Positions 13,333 through 21,636 of a DNA stretch of 26,033 nucleotides are shown here, in pieces. The notes beneath the pieces are model-generated. The model was not told where the DNA came from. It made no database searches and saw only the letters and a list, made by a program, of their open reading frames with translations. How positions within the stretch are numbered: the first letter of the stretch is position 1; the number at the start of each line of letters is the position of its first letter. Origin of the DNA: a virus. The translations under genes were made by a program, and so were the position numbers. The stretch covers positions 1 through 26,033 of IMG/VR virus record IMGVR_UViG_3300043468_001939. One strand, given 5' to 3'.

Positions 13333-13998
13333 ATGGCCAAGACGACGATCGAAACCGACATCAGGCAGTTTCAAGCGATGGCCGAGAAGCTCGGAAGTTT
13401 TTCCAAGCGCGATGGTCGCACGCTCATGGAAGAGCAGGCACGCGGAGTCATCAACAACCTGATGCTCATCACGCCGCCAAGCAACGGCAAAACGCGCGGT
13501 GTGGCAGCCAAGAAGCGAGGCGAGGCAGCGATTGCCAGCGATGTTCGTAATGTCTTTGTCGGATCCACGCCGAAGAACGCAGAGGTCAGCAGCATGGCGG
13601 AAATGGCCAACATCATGCACACCAAGCGCCGTGGCGGAAACATCCGCATCAAGCGGGCAGTAAAGCCAACTCGCGCGGCCCGTTCGATGATCACCAATTT
13701 CATCAGAGTAAAACAGAAAGGTGTAGGCTACCTCGCGTCAGGCTGGGCCTCCGCCGCCCGCAAGCTAGGCAAGATCCGCGTGCCGAATTGGATCGGTCGG
13801 CATGATGCGCCTGGTGAAACGGACTTCAAAGTAGTCTCCACCTCCATCACGGCCACCATCAGCAACTTGGTTTCGTGGGGCAGCGAGGTTCACGGGATTG
13901 ATCGCCGCATGGCCTACGCGGTGAGGATGCAGACTGGCAAGATGCGCCGCCGCGTCGATCACTTCGTGCAGAAGGCCATCAAAGCCGCCAATCGGTAA
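13333..13998 (+). CDS. Basic virion or tail-assembly protein of unknown function
   Basis: A 221-residue, strongly basic protein. It contains the N-terminal MAKTTIETDIRQFQAMAEKL helix, a Lys/Arg-rich middle (NIMHTKRRGGNIRIKRAVKP), LASGWASAARKLGKIRVPNW and a basic C-terminal helix (MRRRVDHFVQKAIKAANR). The 'GYLASGWASAARKLG' block and the position just before the tape measure suggest a minor tail protein of the gp10/Z type that monitors tail completion, but I cannot place it in a family. The start codon follows the preceding stop directly, and TTGACT stands 14 nt before it. Confidence 0.7.
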   Translation: MAKTTIETDIRQFQAMAEKLGSFSKRDGRTLMEEQARGVINNLMLITPPSNGKTRGVAAKKRGEAAIASDVRNVFVGSTPKNAEVSSMAEMANIMHTKRRGGNIRIKRAVKPTRAARSMITNFIRVKQKGVGYLASGWASAARKLGKIRVPNWIGRHDAPGETDFKVVSTSITATISNLVSWGSEVHGIDRRMAYAVRMQTGKMRRRVDHFVQKAIKAANR

Positions 13999-14001
13999 GA
14001 A

Positions 14002-14007
14002 TTGACA
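14002..14007 (+). promoter_or_regulatory. TTGACA start-associated motif (tape measure)
   Basis: TTGACA, 17 nt before the ATG at 14025, in the 26-nt gap before the tape measure gene. Confidence 0.45.
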
Positions 14008-14024
14008 CCCGCCCGATAGCAGCA

Positions 14025-15809
14025 ATGGCCGCGATCACCACCAAGCTCACGCTGAACGCCTCGGATTTCGTCCGTGGGATTGATCGGTCGAAGAAGTCGG
14101 CTGCTGGTCTCAAGTCCACAATGTCCTCGCTTGGGTCTGGCATCGGCACCGCTTTCTCAGGCATCGCCAAAAGTGTGGGTGCGATCGGAATTGCTGCCAC
14201 TGGAGCTGCGGCGGCCATCGGTGGTATTGCCTACAAACTCATCAGCATCGGAGAAGACGGACTTCAGGCAGAAAATCGCATCAAGAATGTCGTCAAGACG
14301 ATGGGGCTTTTTGGCTCTCAGTCCGGCGATGTGGCCGACAGGCTCATCAAGGTAGCTGATGCCACTGAACTTTCCACTGGCGTCGATGGTGACCTCATCA
14401 TGTCGGCACAGGCAAAGCTCGCAACTTTCAGAGAGCTAGCCAAAACCACTGGCATCACCGGCGGAGCATTTGATCGTGCCACCCAAGCATCCATCGACAT
14501 GGCCGCCGTCTTTGGTGGCGATGCAACAACCTACGCCGTGCAGCTCGGCAAGGCGCTGGAAGACCCGGAGAAAGGTCTAGCCGCACTCAAGCGCACCGGA
14601 GCACTCACCAGCTCGCAAATCAAAGCCATCTCCGAAGAGTTTGCTCAGACCGGCAATCGCGCCAAGGCATTCGACCAAGTGCTAAAGGCGATTGAAACGC
14701 AGGTCGGTGGAGCCGCTAATGCCACAGCAAGCGGTATGTCTCGCGTCAAGGTCTCGATCGGGCAGATGCTTGAAGAGGTCGGCAAGCCGATGTCAGAGGT
14801 TTTTTCCAAGTTTGCCGACGACGTGGCAAAGATGACGCCGCAAATCGTCGCCTCACTCAGTGGCCTCGCGCCCAAGATCCGTGAGGTTGGCAGCACACTC
14901 GCCGCCGCTTTATCAGAAGGGCTCTCTGGCGACACCACGCGACTGGTCAAGATCGGCGAGTTGATGGGTGAGGCAGTCGCGATTGGCTTCAAGGTCACGA
15001 TCACACGCGGCTTCATGGAGGCCACAGAAAGCGCCTTTGGATTTCTTGAGGACATCAACCCGATCCGCAAACTTTCCAAATGGAGTCAGGACACTTTTGG
15101 AAACGACCCAACTTTCAACCAAGGCAAAATCAGCGAGAACATTGCATCAGGCAAGGGCCGCGTCACTGAAGGGCAGATCGAGGACGGCATCGCTCGGATC
15201 CAGCAACTTTTCCGCGAAATTTCGATCAGCGCGAACCCGAAAAAAGCCAACCCTAACCTCGAATCGTTCAACGAAGAGCAACGCAGACTTCGCGAACAGC
15301 GCGGTGCCAACAAGCCAATCCTACCGACTCAACCCGACACGCCGGAAGGCCCAAGCGCCGCACAAAAAGCCAAGGCTGAAGAGCTACGACTCGCTCAAGA
15401 ACAATACCGCCTCGAAGCGGAGATGGTTCGCGCGCGCATCGCTGGCGATGAGAAGAAGCTCGCTGATCTCGAACGCCAGAAAGCAATCCAAGAAGAGATC
15501 GTCGCACTCAACAAGCTAGGCATGACCGGCAAGAACGCACAGGACACCGCCGCCAAGATGGTCGATGCACGCAAGGCCGCCGAGGATGCGGACAAGGCCC
15601 GTGAGGAAAAGATAAAGCAAGCAGGTCCAAGTGCCGGAGTCAGCACGCTCGGCAGCGTCGCCAAGGCAACCAATGTGCTCATGGGCCGCGCCGCAAACGA
15701 TGGGATTTTAGAAGAAAGCCGCCGCCAAACCTCGCTGCTGCGAACGATTGAAAATAACACCAAGCCGAAGCGGCAAAAACCCGAAGTACCCAACCTCGTT
15801 TTCGCATGA
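14025..15809 (+). CDS. Tail tape measure protein
   Basis: A 594-residue protein that fixes tail length and enters the cell with DNA. It begins with a helical segment including a RGIDRSKKSAAGLKSTMSSL pattern typical of tape measures, then a Gly/Ala-rich hydrophobic stretch (IGTAFSGIAKSVGAIGIAAT, residues 40-59) likely to insert into a membrane. The central part has repeated helical turns (AELS-GVDGDL, AALKRTGALTSSQIKAISEE) and the C-terminal ~100 residues are a coiled coil (AEELRLAQEQYRLEAEMVRA). At about 0.15 nm per residue it would suit a tail near 90 nm, an inference. It overlaps the next gene by ATGA. Confidence 0.92.
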   Translation: MAAITTKLTLNASDFVRGIDRSKKSAAGLKSTMSSLGSGIGTAFSGIAKSVGAIGIAATGAAAAIGGIAYKLISIGEDGLQAENRIKNVVKTMGLFGSQSGDVADRLIKVADATELSTGVDGDLIMSAQAKLATFRELAKTTGITGGAFDRATQASIDMAAVFGGDATTYAVQLGKALEDPEKGLAALKRTGALTSSQIKAISEEFAQTGNRAKAFDQVLKAIETQVGGAANATASGMSRVKVSIGQMLEEVGKPMSEVFSKFADDVAKMTPQIVASLSGLAPKIREVGSTLAAALSEGLSGDTTRLVKIGELMGEAVAIGFKVTITRGFMEATESAFGFLEDINPIRKLSKWSQDTFGNDPTFNQGKISENIASGKGRVTEGQIEDGIARIQQLFREISISANPKKANPNLESFNEEQRRLREQRGANKPILPTQPDTPEGPSAAQKAKAEELRLAQEQYRLEAEMVRARIAGDEKKLADLERQKAIQEEIVALNKLGMTGKNAQDTAAKMVDARKAAEDADKAREEKIKQAGPSAGVSTLGSVAKATNVLMGRAANDGILEESRRQTSLLRTIENNTKPKRQKPEVPNLVFA

Positions 15810-16567
15810 GCACCGCCAAGTTGATTGTTGAGGGAGCAACAGGCTCCAAAAGCAAGGAAGGCGTCATCCAATGGGTGATCCCCTACTATGTGAGCAGCAG
15901 AACAGAAGTTTTGAGTGTTGGGACCGAAAACTACGAAGGCTGCCAAGAGGTCTCGCGGTCATGGAGCTGCAACAACGACGGGACCGATCCGTCCTACATT
16001 GTGACTATCACCTACGAAGGCGGATCGCAGCAATCGGAAGGCGCGACCTATGGCGATGAGGAATCGACCATCTGGAGCCTTGATTTCGAGATGGCTGAAG
16101 AACCAATCGAGGCCCATTGGAATTTTGAGGAAATCAAAAAAACTTTCGGTGGAAAGTGGGCAGATCCGGAAAACGAGGAAGATTGGGTTTTTCCCAAAGA
16201 ACTGCCTGCAGGATCCAAATCATCCTCTGGCCTTGGAGGAAAAGGCAAAGTGGGCGCAGGCAACAAGAACCCGATGAAGGGTGTCAAAACCTACATCGTG
16301 ATGAATTGCATCGCCTCGGTGAGCTACACCAAGAAAACGCTGCCGAAGACCGTGGTCAGCAACATCGGCAAGCTGTACCGTGAATTGCCCGACGCACCGG
16401 CTCAATTCAACTCATTGGACAAAGGAAAGCGCAACTGGATGAAAATGCCACCGCAGATCACCAAGCGCGGCAATGTCTGGCAGATTTCCGAATCGTGGAA
16501 GCTCTCCGAGTACTATGAATGGCCGAAGGAAGTCTACCCAGACGGCAACGCTGGCAATTTGACCTGA
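15806..16567 (+). CDS. Tail-tip protein of unknown function
   Basis: A 253-residue protein directly after the tape measure, overlapping it by 4 nt. The first ~110 residues are beta-rich (AKLIVEGATG, PSYIVTITYEGG) and include GCQEVSRSWSCNNDG, a possible disulfide-stabilised loop. A Gly/Lys-rich linker (SGLGGKGKVGAGNKNPMKG) leads to a second beta-rich half (KTYIVMNCIASVSYTKKTLP). It does not match lambda M or L in motifs I can see. The position makes a distal tail or tip component likely. It ends in a TGATG overlap with the next gene. Confidence 0.72.
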   Translation: MSTAKLIVEGATGSKSKEGVIQWVIPYYVSSRTEVLSVGTENYEGCQEVSRSWSCNNDGTDPSYIVTITYEGGSQQSEGATYGDEESTIWSLDFEMAEEPIEAHWNFEEIKKTFGGKWADPENEEDWVFPKELPAGSKSSSGLGGKGKVGAGNKNPMKGVKTYIVMNCIASVSYTKKTLPKTVVSNIGKLYRELPDAPAQFNSLDKGKRNWMKMPPQITKRGNVWQISESWKLSEYYEWPKEVYPDGNAGNLT

Positions 16568-17208
16568 TGAAAACCGAGCGGATCAAAGTCCAGAAGGGTG
16601 AGAAGATCCAAACCGCATGGGAGCGACTCGTGCGGTGGGTCGATACGCTCAAGGTGGTGCCAGGTGAGGGCGTAAAGGTGCGCGAAACTCCCAAGGGAAC
16701 GATCGTGACCGTGCTCAAGCAGCGGCAGGTTTTTAGCCATCCATTCAAAGCAGGGCTGGGTGATGCCACCGCCTCGCTGCGGGCTGGGACAGTCAATGGT
16801 CAGGTACCCTACATCCTCGATGTGACCACCAAAAACTGGCGGCGCATCGACAACCGCGACGACGACGGCAGCAAGTACGAGCCCGAAAAACCCACTCCGG
16901 CGATGAAGCTGGACATGAAAAATCACGAAGGCGGCAAGTTCTACCTCACGCTGCGCGTGAAGCCCAATGATGTGGGCACGATCAAAACCCCCAAGGAGGA
17001 TTTGCGCATCGTTCAAACCAAGACTGCGGAAGGCGACAAGGATGGTGCTGGTTATTACCCGCTCGCGCTTTGCTACCTCAACGAGTCAGGCACCGCTGTG
17101 GAGGAGGTTTTTCAGATCGTTCACCACAACATGCGCTATCTGTACCAAGCGCGCAAATCGACCGAGGGTGAAACCACCGGCAACCGTCACCTCTTCTTTC
17201 CGGTGTGA
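16567..17208 (+). CDS. Tail-associated protein of unknown function
   Basis: A 213-residue protein using the ATG in the TGATG overlap; the open frame extends to 16519 but this start is favoured by coupling. It opens with a basic helical segment (KTERIKVQKGEKIQTAWERL), followed by VPGEGVKVRETPKGTIVTVL, a beta-hairpin block I have seen in Verrucomicrobia-type phage tail proteins, and a C-terminal beta region (GKFYLTLRVKPNDVG, EVFQIVHHNMRYLYQ). No family was recognised with confidence. It is followed by a GTGA overlap, so it belongs to the same coupled tip operon. Confidence 0.7.
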   Translation: MKTERIKVQKGEKIQTAWERLVRWVDTLKVVPGEGVKVRETPKGTIVTVLKQRQVFSHPFKAGLGDATASLRAGTVNGQVPYILDVTTKNWRRIDNRDDDGSKYEPEKPTPAMKLDMKNHEGGKFYLTLRVKPNDVGTIKTPKEDLRIVQTKTAEGDKDGAGYYPLALCYLNESGTAVEEVFQIVHHNMRYLYQARKSTEGETTGNRHLFFPV

Positions 17209-18287
17209 AAAGGATCCCGCTCATCCGCCATGAAACATGGAACGCGATGGTCGATACCATCGGTCGAAGGCTGCCGATTATTTTTGAGGCGGGACCAAAC
17301 CGGCGCAACTGGTCCCACCCATGGAAGATCACCCCCACATGGCAAGAGGGCGTGGAGGGTGAAAGCAAAGGCCAATGGCTTTTCAAGATCCGTCCCGGCT
17401 TTGTGAATGGCGTAGAGGTAGCGGTCCCCGCGCGCTCAAAACATGTTAGCGACAGAACACTAAGGCGGCTTAAAGAGGCCGGTGAGGACATCTCCAAACA
17501 TGACCGCATGGTCGATGCCTTCCTAACGGAATGGCCGAGCGTGGAAATCGGCCCAACGCGGGTGATTGGAACCGGTGCAAACCCAGATGACAAAATTGCC
17601 GGCGACGCGATGTCAGAGGGTGGCTTGTCATTCACCTATGAGCCCGTGCCTGAATTCTTCAAAAACATGGAGGTCACCGAAGCCCACACGCAAATCACTG
17701 GCAATGTCAGCAGCGGCATCACCTTCATTGATGGAATTGAAGACACCAAAACCGCTCGCCGCCTGCGGGCCTGCGATGTGTCGCTTTGGAAGGATCGCCC
17801 ATCGGCCAAGTTCGAGGTCTACCCTGGTAGCCTCCTGGAAGGAATCGTGGGAGCCATCTATGTCACCTACAACCACTCAGGTCAGATGAAGAAAAACGCG
17901 TATTTGCGCGTCGAAGAAAAATTCGCGCCTCCCATCGAGCCTGCTGACGGAATGGCCCTACTCGAAGGCATCACTGACCCCGAGGTGGATTTCACCAAAA
18001 TAGCCACCATTTATTTTGTGAGCCCCGAGGGTGCGGAACCTGCCGCCGAGTTGGATTCCACATGGACCCCTTATGTGAAGTACAACCACTTCTGGAACCT
18101 TGCCCACTCACCGCAGAGCATTCCAGACGCCACACCGATCGAACCCATTCGCCTGATGACGGCACTCGCAGGTGGGCTCGCTGACATTTTGATCGCCACC
18201 ATTCTGGCTCCACTCAATGCCCAGTTGAACCAGATGCTTCAAATCCTCAAAAGCCGCAATCTAGCCGGGAGGTTCTGGTCGCTATGA
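17205..18287 (+). CDS. Tail-tip protein of unknown function
   Basis: A 360-residue protein starting at the GTG overlapping the preceding stop. It begins with IPLIRHETWNAMVDTIGRRL and contains VEIGPTRVIGTGANPDDKI, GNVSSGITFIDGIEDTKTAR and LLEGIVGAIYVTYNHSG, a beta-rich virion-protein pattern. The C-terminal ~50 residues are hydrophobic and helical (IRLMTALAGGLADILIATIL, then APLNAQLNQMLQILKSRN), possibly a trimerisation helix or membrane-active end. Function was not recognised. It overlaps the next small gene by ATGA. Confidence 0.7.
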   Translation: MKRIPLIRHETWNAMVDTIGRRLPIIFEAGPNRRNWSHPWKITPTWQEGVEGESKGQWLFKIRPGFVNGVEVAVPARSKHVSDRTLRRLKEAGEDISKHDRMVDAFLTEWPSVEIGPTRVIGTGANPDDKIAGDAMSEGGLSFTYEPVPEFFKNMEVTEAHTQITGNVSSGITFIDGIEDTKTARRLRACDVSLWKDRPSAKFEVYPGSLLEGIVGAIYVTYNHSGQMKKNAYLRVEEKFAPPIEPADGMALLEGITDPEVDFTKIATIYFVSPEGAEPAAELDSTWTPYVKYNHFWNLAHSPQSIPDATPIEPIRLMTALAGGLADILIATILAPLNAQLNQMLQILKSRNLAGRFWSL

Positions 18288-18460
18288 GCTTGGACAAAAA
18301 AGAACGCCTCGCCAAAAAACGCAACGACGAGGAAGAGGCCAAAAAGGTTGAGTCAGAGAAACTCAATCCATCATTCCCCTACAAGATGGAGGTCTTCCCA
18401 TACGACTTCTTTGGCTACGAGCAACTGACCGCACCGACAGAGGGCACGTCCACAAGTTGA
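18284..18460 (+). CDS. Small charged protein in the tail-tip operon
   Basis: A 58-residue protein read from an ATG that overlaps the preceding stop (ATGA). It starts MSLDKKERLAKKRNDEEEAK, a highly charged helix that is probably a short coiled coil, and ends with an aromatic segment (FPYKMEVFPYDFFGYEQL) before TAPTEGTSTS. It is an ordinary-looking small gene with codon use like its neighbours. Its stop is part of the TTGACG motif preceding the large gene at 18480. The role is unknown; a small tail or chaperone protein is plausible by position. Confidence 0.65.
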   Translation: MSLDKKERLAKKRNDEEEAKKVESEKLNPSFPYKMEVFPYDFFGYEQLTAPTEGTSTS

Positions 18461-18462
18461 CG
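18457..18462 (+). promoter_or_regulatory. TTGAC start-associated motif (large tail protein)
   Basis: TTGACG, 17 nt before the ATG at 18480. Its TGA is the stop of the small charged gene. GAGGG and GGGTG also lie in the spacer. Confidence 0.4.
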
Positions 18463-18479
18463 CGAGGGCGGGTGAAAAG

Positions 18480-20840
18480 ATGCAAGTTTTAGCATTCGTC
18501 GATCTCACCAACCGCAAGCTCAACAGCACCCTTGGAGGAAGCACGCTGACCTTGCCGGAACTGGTGCAGGGCGACGAAATCCGCATCGGCCTGCGCTTTT
18601 CGGAGCAGATCGAAGGCACGGCTACCGAGGTCACCCGCACGCTCAATTCGCTGCGTGCCAGCATTGGCTTCGTGGATGCCAGATCGACAGGCGGAACCTT
18701 CCAACTGCATGTGGATGGCGACCCGGTCGGCTCCCCGCTAGCTTTCGATGCGACCGCCGCTCAAGTTCAATCCGCTCTAGATGCTGCCTACACTTCGAGC
18801 GTCACCGTGACTTTCAAAGATGGCTCATGGCTGGTCGATGTCGCCAATGCGGCGGAGGCTGACCTGCCCATCACCGGCACCTCAGTGAACCTTGAGCCGA
18901 GTTGTCATGTGCGGGTGCGTTCTTACCTAGTAGGATCGAAGAAACGCCATGAGATTCGCCTGATCCGCTCCCCCTTTGCAGCGACCTCAATTTTCTCAAA
19001 CATCCTGCCAGCCATGCCCGAGGTCATTCGGATTCAGGCGGGTGGCAACGACAACACGACCGAATGGGATGAGATCCAAGCCCTCAAGATCAGCCCGTTC
19101 TTTCGTGGGACCTACCAGCTTCGTCGTGGCTATAAGCGTTCGGGTGAGTTGTCGATCGAGGATGGCGCGGAGGAAATCCAAGAGGCCATCGCCAAGCTTG
19201 CAGACGATGGAGGATCTTTTACCGTAAGCAACCCCTCCAACAACACAGCTCACATCACATTTGGTGGTTCGATGGGCGGACTGCCGCAGGAGCTATTGGA
19301 GGTTGAGGTTTTCTCAGCGCCACCTGGCGACCCAACCTTCGTCCTAAACCTCAACACCGCCGAACTGGCCGACGCGCTTCGTGCCGTCGATAACATCACC
19401 ACGGCGGTGCTGGAGGTCGAGATGACCATCGAGGATGAGAATGACCCAGACACCCTCTACACCATCACGCCGATCCGCGTGCCGGTTCGCATTGTCCGCG
19501 AGTTGAACTGGGAGGGATTGGAGACTGCCGCCAACATCGACTGGCTGCGTCCGCCACATGGTCGCACCTATGTCCCCTTCACCGAGGATCAAATCATCAC
19601 CGGCAGCCAACACTATGTGGCCCCGATCGGCGATGGCACTAACACCGAGTACACGCTCACTCACAACCTCGGCACCCGCGACCTGCATGTGACCGTGCGA
19701 AAAAATGGTGGTGACATCGCAATTATTGAACCGTCATCCGTCACGCTCGACAGCGAGGATGATCTGACAATCACCTTCCCGACCGCGCCGGCTACCAATG
19801 CCTATGTGGTCACCATAACCACCGCTGGTCCCATCTCGGCCTTCCAAACTCACAGTCATACCATCGAACAGATCGAAGGACTGCACCTCATCCTCGATGA
19901 CCTCGGCAGCCGGGTTCAGACATTGGAAAATTTCATCCCCACCGCAGGTATTTCATCTGAAATCAACAACCAAACAAGCGTGGCCTCATGGGAATTGCCA
20001 AAAATCTTTGAGGTGTTCCCCACCCGCTCGACCATGGATGCGGATGACGTGGTTTCGATCGAGGCCGACAAGCTGCCAAGAAACGGAGGGCTACTTCCTG
20101 CCAAGTACCTCGCTGAATCTCCAAGTGTGGCCAACACCATCCCCACAGCCCCAAGCCAAGGCGCGGTCTACCACTACACCGACACCACCAAAGGCTTACA
20201 GCTCCCAGGATACCTTGGTCGCAAGGGAAAAACTATCGCAGCTCCCGCATTCTACGCATGGGACGGCCGTGGGTTCTACCAGGTGGAAAAGATCCGCGAC
20301 TCAGAAACAGTTTACTATCCGTCGGACTTCAGCCGCGAACTCTTCCGCATCCATGTGAACGAGAAACAGCTTCGTGTCGGCAAAACCTTCGCTCTGGATT
20401 TTTCATTCGTCGCAGCCGTCTTCAACTCCAACACCTCGGTGCATTGGGGCGTGGTGCTTGATATTGGAATCCCGCAAGGATCACCGACGACACCGAGCAA
20501 CATCGCCACGGTCAATTTCCTCGAGCCGTCGCTTGATCATTCGATCATGCTCACCAGTGTTCCCTCCGCCCATGCCTTTGGCTTGCGTGTGACGAGGAAG
20601 CTCGATGACATGGCCTCAGTCTACAAGGTCGACAGGGTCCTTTATGGAGCAAGCGAGGCAAGCAGCACGGTGCTCACGACCGCCAATTTTATCGTGCGCG
20701 GCCGCTTGGCCAGATTCGACACCGACAACAATTCACCCGACCCCAGAGGGCTTGTCGCATTCAACGGAATGGACGCCACCCTTGGTGACGAGGGCGGTGA
20801 TTCATCAGGCGCGATGAAATATGGAACCGCAAAAATCTAA
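18480..20840 (+). CDS. Large tail-tip / adhesin protein
   Basis: A 786-residue modular protein. Residues ~25-110 hold a beta-rich domain with ASIGFVDARSTGGTFQLHVD and LAFDATAAQVQSALDAAYTS; a related block recurs near residues 205-260 (EEIQEAIAKLADDGGSFTV). Around 378-445 there is a small fibre domain, GDGTNTEYTLTHNLGTRDLH, common in tail fibres. A short helix (IEQIEGLHLILDDLGSRVQT) probably trimerises the stalk at about 460-480. The C-terminal ~300 residues are a distinct beta-rich domain (YYPSDFSRELFRI, FALDFSFVAAVF), likely the receptor-contact part. The repeats, helix and position suggest a baseplate or receptor-binding fibre. Receptor binding is inferred, not shown. Confidence 0.8.
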   Translation: MQVLAFVDLTNRKLNSTLGGSTLTLPELVQGDEIRIGLRFSEQIEGTATEVTRTLNSLRASIGFVDARSTGGTFQLHVDGDPVGSPLAFDATAAQVQSALDAAYTSSVTVTFKDGSWLVDVANAAEADLPITGTSVNLEPSCHVRVRSYLVGSKKRHEIRLIRSPFAATSIFSNILPAMPEVIRIQAGGNDNTTEWDEIQALKISPFFRGTYQLRRGYKRSGELSIEDGAEEIQEAIAKLADDGGSFTVSNPSNNTAHITFGGSMGGLPQELLEVEVFSAPPGDPTFVLNLNTAELADALRAVDNITTAVLEVEMTIEDENDPDTLYTITPIRVPVRIVRELNWEGLETAANIDWLRPPHGRTYVPFTEDQIITGSQHYVAPIGDGTNTEYTLTHNLGTRDLHVTVRKNGGDIAIIEPSSVTLDSEDDLTITFPTAPATNAYVVTITTAGPISAFQTHSHTIEQIEGLHLILDDLGSRVQTLENFIPTAGISSEINNQTSVASWELPKIFEVFPTRSTMDADDVVSIEADKLPRNGGLLPAKYLAESPSVANTIPTAPSQGAVYHYTDTTKGLQLPGYLGRKGKTIAAPAFYAWDGRGFYQVEKIRDSETVYYPSDFSRELFRIHVNEKQLRVGKTFALDFSFVAAVFNSNTSVHWGVVLDIGIPQGSPTTPSNIATVNFLEPSLDHSIMLTSVPSAHAFGLRVTRKLDDMASVYKVDRVLYGASEASSTVLTTANFIVRGRLARFDTDNNSPDPRGLVAFNGMDATLGDEGGDSSGAMKYGTAKI

Positions 20841-20846
20841 ATCACC

Positions 20847-21635
20847 ATGCCAGCCCCCGTCATCAACAAGACTCAGAGCAGCCTTACCTTCGGATTGAAT
20901 CAGCCATTCAGTTTCCAATTCGTCGCAAGCAACTCACCCACCAGCTGGGCAATCGGCACCAATGAGGTGCTGCCTCCTGGCTTTGTTTTCAATCCCACCA
21001 GCGGCGTACTGACCGGCTCAGGCCAAACACCCGGCATCTGGCTGCTCACGCTCAAGGCGACCAATGTTGACGGCGCCAGCAACCCCGAGGTTTTCACCAT
21101 CGGCGTGTTTGATACCGCATCAGGCCATGTGTTTAAGTCCATGAGCGTCGACACCACCACATGGACAGTGACGCTACCCGACCCGGCGGTCGCAAGGACC
21201 GTGGTGACAGGAAGCGAGCTGCCCGCACTTGAAGCGGCTGTCGGCCAAGCTCGCTTCGGCGACGATGTGCTATTCAAGATTCAACTCATCGCCGGCGGGG
21301 CTGCAGTTGACCTCCCATTGACATCGGCAAGGTTTTCGATGCGCGGGCTAGATACGGAGCCACCATTTTTTACCACAGACGACACCGCATTTCGCCGGAT
21401 CACCACCATCGAGTCTGGGCAATTTGTGACCACCTATTGGCTCTATGTATCAATGGAAGACCCAGCACTCGGTAACTTCCTGTCCGAAAATGAATATGAC
21501 TCCAAAACCGAGGCAAACGTGATTTGTGAAGTAGAAATGGTCTTTGAGCGCCCCAGCTCAGCAGCGGGCCCAGTTTTGCAGAAAATCACCACGGTCCCAT
21601 TCCTCATGCGCGTTCGTCGCGACACCGTAAGATAA
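20847..21635 (+). CDS. Putative-Ig-domain tail protein
   Basis: A 262-residue protein. The first ~90 residues form a putative Ig (He_PIG-type) domain: TSWAIGTNEVLPPGFVFNPT, then SGVLTGSGQTPG and LLTLKATNVDG, the usual LPPG-----SG-L-G-P---G pattern. The C-terminal ~150 residues are a different beta-rich unit (VLFKIQLIAGGAAVDLPLTS, TVPFLMRVRRDTVR). Ig-like domains in phage structural proteins tend to bind carbohydrate or decorate surfaces. A TTGACA motif lies 15 nt before an in-frame ATG at 21339, which could start a 98-residue partial product. It sits between two adhesin genes. Domain recognition is by pattern. Confidence 0.8.
   Translation: MPAPVINKTQSSLTFGLNQPFSFQFVASNSPTSWAIGTNEVLPPGFVFNPTSGVLTGSGQTPGIWLLTLKATNVDGASNPEVFTIGVFDTASGHVFKSMSVDTTTWTVTLPDPAVARTVVTGSELPALEAAVGQARFGDDVLFKIQLIAGGAAVDLPLTSARFSMRGLDTEPPFFTTDDTAFRRITTIESGQFVTTYWLYVSMEDPALGNFLSENEYDSKTEANVICEVEMVFERPSSAAGPVLQKITTVPFLMRVRRDTVR
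21318..21323 (+). promoter_or_regulatory. TTGACA motif before a possible internal start
   Basis: TTGACA inside the gene at 20847, 15 nt before the in-frame ATG at 21339. It could mark a nested start that yields the C-terminal 98 residues, as at the scaffold start. Less certain because no known nested product is expected here. Confidence 0.25.
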
Positions 21636-21636
21636 C

